Of a DNA stretch of 31,462 bases, positions 27,200 through 31,462 are shown one piece after another (the first letter of the stretch is position 1; each line of letters opens with the position of its first letter). The position numbers and the translations under genes were made by a program. Source of the DNA: FEN-1297 sp046706945 (GTDB lineage: Bacteria; Bacteroidota; Ignavibacteria; Ignavibacteriales; Ignavibacteriaceae); NCBI GenBank assembly GCA_046706945.1, contig JBJKOY010000133.1:1-31462 (forward strand), given 5' to 3'. The notes beneath the pieces are model-generated. The model saw only the letters and a program-made list of their open reading frames with translations. It ran no database searches and was not told where the DNA came from.

Positions 27200-27739
27200 A
27201 TGAAAAAATTAGCTGTTGTTACAGTTGCCTTACTCTTTTTTACCGTCAATTCGTTTGCCCAGGCTCCTTACAACAAAGGCGATAAATTGGTTTCGATCGG
27301 AATAGGATACGGATTCGCCGGAATATACGGATCTATGACCGTACCTCCGATTACCGCGGGTTTTCAATACGGTTTCGAAGATAAAATTTCAGTAGGCGGT
27401 TTAATAGGTTATACATCTTCCAGCTACGATTTCGGGAATTGGTTCGGGGAAAATTATTCATGGACCTACTCATATATCCTGATTGCCGCCAGGGGAGAAT
27501 ATCATTTCCTCGAAAATTCTGAAAAGATGGACGCTTACGGCGGGGCAACGGTAGGATATGCAATTACCAGCGTTTCTTCGCCTAATGGATTTCACGGAAG
27601 TTATAGCGCCGGCGGAAGCTATATGGTCGGCGGCGTGCATGTGGGATTAAGATATTTCTTAAATCCGAGCGTAGCAATATTCGGAGAGGTCGGATACGGC
27701 GTCGGTTATATAACCGCGGGCGCCGCATTTAAATTATAA
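27200..27739 (+). CDS. Small outer-membrane beta-barrel protein
   Basis: Exported protein of 179 residues from this start. The signal peptide (1-21, ending NSFAQ) is clear, and the rest alternates hydrophobic and polar residues with many Gly and aromatic residues (SIGIGYGFAGIYG, ISVGGLIGYTSSSY, ILIAARGEYHF, MDAYGGATVGYAI, GVHVGLRYFL, AIFGEVGYGVGY), the pattern of an eight-stranded OmpA/OmpW-like barrel ending in AAFKL. I chose ATG at 27200 because AGGAGG at 27188-27193 is 6 bases upstream; the in-frame TTG at 27197 is too close. The strong ribosome binding site suggests high expression. It lies between a sensor kinase and its likely regulator. The role is unknown; it may be a regulated target or structural protein. 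Confidence 0.8.
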   Translation: MKKLAVVTVALLFFTVNSFAQAPYNKGDKLVSIGIGYGFAGIYGSMTVPPITAGFQYGFEDKISVGGLIGYTSSSYDFGNWFGENYSWTYSYILIAARGEYHFLENSEKMDAYGGATVGYAITSVSSPNGFHGSYSAGGSYMVGGVHVGLRYFLNPSVAIFGEVGYGVGYITAGAAFKL

Positions 27740-27749
27740 ATTTTTTTTC

Positions 27750-27777
27750 GGAGCACGGATTACAATTCTGTGCTCCG
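27750..27777 (+). terminator. Hairpin between barrel gene and response regulator
   Basis: CGGAGCAC at 27750-27757 and GTGCTCCG at 27770-27777 form a perfect 8-bp stem, extended by GA/TC pairs beyond one mismatch, starting 11 bases after the barrel protein stop. An eight-T run lies just before the stem rather than after it, so this is not a textbook terminator on the plus strand. It may still block or process readthrough, as a strong barrel transcript would need. Confidence 0.5.
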
Positions 27778-27796
27778 TATATTACAAGTAATTATT

Positions 27797-28477
27797 ATGA
27801 TTTTTCAAGATTCCAATAAAAAGCCAGATATGCCTGATTCTATCAATACAAAGGTAGTAATTGTTGAAGACGACGAGAAGATAAGGGAAAGCTACGTCCA
27901 GTTAATTAACGATACCGAAGGAATGACCTGCATAGGCGATTACGGAAATTGCGAAGATATGCTGGACGACCTTGACAACCTGCTGGTGGACGTTCTTTTA
28001 ATGGATATCGGGCTGCCGGGTATGAGCGGTATTGAAGGAATCAAAAGAGTAAAAGAAATATATCCCTCTATAGAAATTTTAATGCTTACGGTTTACGACG
28101 ACGACGATAAGATATTTCAATCGATATATTCCGGCGCATCCGGATATATTTTAAAAAACGACAGCTCCGAAGAAATCAAAAAAGCAATACGGGAAATAAA
28201 AACCGGTTCCCCAATGAGCGCCGCAATCGCTAGAAGGGTTTTGAATTTTATCAGGGAAATAGAAACGTTCCCCAAATACAATACCTTCAAATTAACTCCG
28301 CGGGAAAAAGATATTCTTCAACTTCTTGTAGAGGGATTGAGTTTTAAGAGAATAGCGGACAATTTGTTTATAAGTCCTTTAACCGTCCACTCGCACATTA
28401 AAAGGATTTATGAAAAATTACACGTTCATTCCAAAACGGAAGCCGTGTCAAAAGCGTTAAAAAACAGAATATTTTAG
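27797..28477 (+). CDS. NarL/FixJ-family response regulator
   Basis: DNA-binding response regulator of 226 residues from ATG 27797. The receiver domain (about 17-135) shows VVIVEDD with the acidic pocket, phospho-acceptor Asp70 in LMDIGLPGMSG (codon at 28004), LTVYD with the switch Thr, and YILKND with the conserved Lys. A LuxR helix-turn-helix follows at about 160-225 (LTPREKDILQLLVEG, ISPLTVHSHIKRIYEKLHVHSK). A GTG at 27770 would add nine residues but lies inside a hairpin stem; a third possibility is ATG 27830. No start has a strong ribosome binding site. Its likely partner is the HisKA_3 propeller kinase at 23945, separated from it only by the small barrel gene. Confidence 0.93.
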   Translation: MIFQDSNKKPDMPDSINTKVVIVEDDEKIRESYVQLINDTEGMTCIGDYGNCEDMLDDLDNLLVDVLLMDIGLPGMSGIEGIKRVKEIYPSIEILMLTVYDDDDKIFQSIYSGASGYILKNDSSEEIKKAIREIKTGSPMSAAIARRVLNFIREIETFPKYNTFKLTPREKDILQLLVEGLSFKRIADNLFISPLTVHSHIKRIYEKLHVHSKTEAVSKALKNRIF

Positions 28478-28570
28478 CGGCGCATGTTTTTAAAGTGTTT
28501 CGTTAATCGGTTAAATAAAAAAGATAATCAACGGTACGTCTATTTTTAATATTTATAAATCGAGGGGACA

Positions 28571-30874
28571 ATGAAAAATTTCAACAAAATTTTTTTCCTT
28601 CTTTTTCTGATGATCTTACCTTTTAAGATTTCAAATGCCGCGACCGGGGATCTGTCAGTTTCAATGATCTCGCTTCAGTCGTTTAGCGGTGCTGTTCCGG
28701 GCGATACGGTTACCTATTCCGTATTTTATTACTGGCAGGGCGACGGCCCGGCTTCCAATGTGGAACTGACTGATAATTTTCCTTCGGATATAGATCTCGT
28801 GTCGGCTTATCCGTCGCCAACTTCGCAGACCGGCAACGAACTTAAATGGCAGGTAGGCAGCCTGAACTCGGGAGCGATGGGCTTTGTTACGCTGACCGGG
28901 ATAATTAAAAGTACAGTGCCTTTCGGTACAACTATTACTAATACAGTTTCAATAAGCAGTGCGGACATCGACAACAATTCCGAGGACAACCGGGTATCGA
29001 TAGATATATCAGTACAGCAGCCGGTACCGGATATGTGGACTTTCCAATGGGGTTTAATGGAGACTTTGGAAAGCGGTATATTTTTTACTGCCGAAGTCGG
29101 CGTCTCTTTTAATTTTGAGATCTACTATGCGAATATGTCGTTTAACGCAGCCTCTAATGTTGTGGTAACCGATACTCTTTCAGAAGGCGTTGAGTTTGTT
29201 TCCGCCGACCCGGCGCCGTCCAGCGTAACCGGAAATGTAGTTACCTGGAATATCGGAGATATGAAAGGATTTGATTTCAACCAGATTAATTTGAAATTAA
29301 GACCTACATCCTTGGGAGATAAGAAAATTACGGCTGGAATAACCTGCACGGAACCCGAAAATAATACCGTTAACAATACTTCGGTATTTACATTTAGCGT
29401 CGTATCGGTTATTCAGCCCACTATTCTTAAGCCGCAGGTTAAATATTTCGGCAGCGGAAATCCGCTGATGATGCCGTCGAACCCTGTGTTTTCGGGACTT
29501 GCAAAAGCCGGTGCAAAAGTTACTCTTTACGAAGGAGACAGCACGGGCGCCTTCGGAGATCTATCCTATTGTCATCCTAAAGAACTGGGCAGCACTATTG
29601 CAGGCACCGACAGGAAATGGCAGATTACCCCGGCCGGCATGAACCAGGACCGCACTTATTATTTATATGTACAAGCCGAATACAACGGAGATAAAAGCGC
29701 GCCGTTCATGAGCATGTGGCAGCCCATGGCAATCTCAATAAATTCGATTTTCGATTCGGCGGGATTCGATATGGACCACTTCGTTATTCAAACAGGCAAC
29801 CAGGAAGTTTACCCGGGTGCCTTGGGCGGGAGCTCCGGTACAGTACCTTATGAGGACATAATAATTAAGAAAAGGTTTAAAGCCCCGCCTTCAATCCTGA
29901 TTGATACCACCATGTGGAAAGACCACGAAATGAAGGTGGTTGTAACCGAGGGAGGCGATACGTTCGAACAAATGCTGCCGGTAAGCGAAGTAAGACCGGT
30001 AACGGGAAATAAAATTGTAGCCGGCCCTAACTCTCTGCATAAAACAACGGACTATGTCGAGTATGATTTTATTTACGTCCAAAAAGGTTTCGGTCCGGGT
30101 GCGCATGTAGAAGTCTGGTGCCATCCGAATTATTATAACGACGAGGGCCAGCTCGTCTTATCCGGCCTGACTTGGTCGTTATGCCACGAGATTTTAATAG
30201 ATCCTGCGGGTTATGTTTATGATACCGATATAGCCGGTCAGGAATATGAGTGGCCGGCGGTTCCCCCTGAAAAATCTTTGATAAAAAATGCGACCGTTAC
30301 GGCAATGACGCGCACGGGTGACGATTCCTGGGAAAGATGGAGAGCCGAAGATGTCGGTCAAGTCAATCCCCAGGTAACAGACAGTACAACCGGCGACGGT
30401 ATTTTAACATCGGGTTACTTTGCGTTCTTTGTTCAGCCGGGACAATACCAGGTAAAAGCTTCCGCGCCGGACTATGCCGATTTTGTCAGCCCCATTCTTA
30501 CCGTAGTGGACGAGCCGATATATTATAACGTAGGCATGAAAAGAAATACTCAGTCGGTAACCGGCATTAAAATTAAAAACGGCGGAAAAGAAAATACAAA
30601 CGAGCCGCAGGCTTTTGAACTCGAGCAGAATTATCCTAATCCCTTCAATCCCGTTACTACTATAGGATACAAATTGCCGTTCGCCGGCAAAGTAACTTTA
30701 AAAATATATAATACGCTCGGCAAAGAAGTGGCGACATTGCTGAAAGACGAATTCAAAGAAGCGGGACACCATGTTTTGCAGTTTAACGCCTCCTCTCTTC
30801 CCAGCGGAATTTATTTTTACAGGCTGACAGCCGGAAAATACAGTTTTACCAAAAAGTCCGTGCTTATTAAATAA
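28571..30874 (+). CDS. Secreted protein with DUF11 repeats and type IX secretion sorting domain
   Basis: Exported protein of 767 residues. The signal peptide lies at 1-23 (ending ISNAA). Two DUF11 (conserved-repeat, Ig-like) domains lie at about 27-148 and 160-280, each with a pattern like VELTDNFPSDIDLVSA and LKWQVGSLNSG. A further Ig-like region follows (about 283-390), then a middle part I do not recognise and a CarboxypepD_reg-like region at about 555-665 (NATVTAMTR, PGQYQVKASAPDYADF). The last 85 residues are a T9SS type A sorting domain, NYPNPFNPVTTIGYKLP through SGIYFYRLTAGKYSFTKK, which targets proteins through the type IX system to the surface. GAGG before the ATG supports the start. 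It is probably an adhesin-like or surface structural protein; no catalytic domain is evident. Confidence 0.9.
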   Translation: MKNFNKIFFLLFLMILPFKISNAATGDLSVSMISLQSFSGAVPGDTVTYSVFYYWQGDGPASNVELTDNFPSDIDLVSAYPSPTSQTGNELKWQVGSLNSGAMGFVTLTGIIKSTVPFGTTITNTVSISSADIDNNSEDNRVSIDISVQQPVPDMWTFQWGLMETLESGIFFTAEVGVSFNFEIYYANMSFNAASNVVVTDTLSEGVEFVSADPAPSSVTGNVVTWNIGDMKGFDFNQINLKLRPTSLGDKKITAGITCTEPENNTVNNTSVFTFSVVSVIQPTILKPQVKYFGSGNPLMMPSNPVFSGLAKAGAKVTLYEGDSTGAFGDLSYCHPKELGSTIAGTDRKWQITPAGMNQDRTYYLYVQAEYNGDKSAPFMSMWQPMAISINSIFDSAGFDMDHFVIQTGNQEVYPGALGGSSGTVPYEDIIIKKRFKAPPSILIDTTMWKDHEMKVVVTEGGDTFEQMLPVSEVRPVTGNKIVAGPNSLHKTTDYVEYDFIYVQKGFGPGAHVEVWCHPNYYNDEGQLVLSGLTWSLCHEILIDPAGYVYDTDIAGQEYEWPAVPPEKSLIKNATVTAMTRTGDDSWERWRAEDVGQVNPQVTDSTTGDGILTSGYFAFFVQPGQYQVKASAPDYADFVSPILTVVDEPIYYNVGMKRNTQSVTGIKIKNGGKENTNEPQAFELEQNYPNPFNPVTTIGYKLPFAGKVTLKIYNTLGKEVATLLKDEFKEAGHHVLQFNASSLPSGIYFYRLTAGKYSFTKKSVLIK

Positions 30875-31320
30875 GGCGAATAATTATTCGAACAACGATA
30901 TCTTAATTTGAATGATTGAATATATTTTTATCCGGTAAACTCCCACCCTAACGCGGGCAGGGAACTCCTTACCCTGCCCGTTATAAATAAAAAACCCTGA
31001 AGCCCGGTGTTTTATTACAACACTTTACACGGGAATATTTTTTGCGGGCCGGGCAGGCGCACCGGCTGTTTCAGCCGTATTCTAAGAAATTTGAAAATGG
31101 TCCGTGGTAAGCTCACCTTGCGTTTTTTAGGCAATTTTAAGAGTTATATTTCGGATTTTGGAAAATAAGTAATAAGCACTTAAAAAATCCGCCGATTTTG
31201 CGATTATATATTGAGGCAATAATTAAACTTAGGGATGATTCCGGGAATATTGAATTAAAACATATTTGGGGGTGTTAATTAAAATAAACACAATGATATA
31301 CTTCTGACAGAAAGATTCAA
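30875..31320. other. 446-base gene-free region with hairpins
   Basis: I see no credible coding sequence here on either strand. The region contains a strong hairpin at 30954-30980, a looser paired stretch near 31004-31032 (CCCG/CGGG enclosing GTGTT/AACAC, then ATTTTTTG), a small perfect hairpin at 31063-31077 (CGGCTG/CAGCCG) and AT-rich sequence that must hold the promoter of the TPR gene. It could hide a small RNA; nothing matches a known RNA family. Confidence 0.5.
30954..30980 (+). terminator. Strong hairpin terminator after the T9SS cargo gene
   Basis: CGGGCAGGG at 30954-30962 and CCCTGCCCG at 30972-30980 form a perfect 9-bp GC-rich stem with a 9-base loop, 79 bases after the stop. The following TTATAAATAAAAAA is AT-rich but not a T-run. 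It is the strongest stem in the window and the most likely transcript end here. Confidence 0.65.
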
Positions 31321-31462
31321 ATGGGATTCATTAAGACAATTTTTTCCAAGAACGAAGAAGAAGAACTTGTTGCCAGCGGAAATGAAAAATACAGGCTAAG
31401 AGAATACGATAATGCTATTTCCGATTATTCCGCTGCAATCGGACTTAAACCCGATCTCCCTT
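31321..31462 (+). CDS. TPR-repeat protein (3' end outside window)
   Basis: Only the first 47 codons are present. After an N-terminal MGFIKTIFSK, the sequence EEEELVASGNEKYRLREY and DNAISDYSAAIGLKPDLP matches one tetratricopeptide repeat (A/G at helix turns, Y..A...Y..AI.L.P pattern). TPR proteins form helical scaffolds for protein-protein contact. There is no signal peptide. The ATG has only a weak AGAAAG upstream. The rest of the protein and its role cannot be seen. Confidence 0.75.
   Translation, partial: MGFIKTIFSKNEEEELVASGNEKYRLREYDNAISDYSAAIGLKPDLP

Overview
The window looks like a chromosomal segment from a member of the Ignavibacteria (Ignavibacteriales, perhaps near Melioribacteraceae). 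The main clue is the secreted protein at 28571-30874. It ends in a type IX secretion sorting domain of the NYPNPFNP / SGIYFYRL type that is common in that class. Two-component sensors with 14 WIGT-type propeller motifs, mixed use of strong and absent Shine-Dalgarno sequences, and several TTG starts fit the same picture. The assignment is by family resemblance only. I saw no rRNA, tRNA, CRISPR array, insertion sequence or prophage gene.

Layout. 1-6807 is all on the minus strand: a 3'-truncated MscS mechanosensitive channel, a membrane histidine kinase with tandem periplasmic OB-like domains and two PAS domains, and a 1119-residue propeller histidine kinase. A divergent region follows, then a soluble PAS histidine kinase (7101-8207), an SDR oxidoreductase and a convergent methyltransferase. 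10119-14777 is a tight four-gene plus-strand operon: a TonB-dependent receptor resembling PqqU/YncD, a PQQ-type sorbosone/glucose dehydrogenase, a second SDR and an SRPBCC protein. Next come a TonB-like membrane-anchored protein of unknown function and a 1446-residue ATP-dependent acyl-CoA dehydratase activase-type protein that appears to fuse two ASKHA ATPase domains with a reductase-like half. It converges with no gap on an EmrA/EmrB-type efflux operon (minus strand). The divergent side carries exonuclease III. The last third holds a second propeller kinase (HisKA_3 type), a small outer-membrane barrel protein, a NarL/LuxR response regulator, the type IX cargo protein, a 446-base gene-free stretch with hairpins, and the start of a TPR protein.

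How the genes work together. Four histidine kinases sit in 31 kb with only one response regulator. The HisKA_3 kinase at 23945 and the NarL-type regulator at 27797 are the one convincing pair, with a small barrel protein between them that may be a target or accessory. The 10119-14777 operon reads as a module for taking up and using the cofactor PQQ: a receptor to import it and a periplasmic dehydrogenase to use it. The 1446-residue protein is the most unusual single gene, an apparently self-contained low-potential iron-sulfur electron-transfer machine with no recognisable substrate-specific partner beside it.
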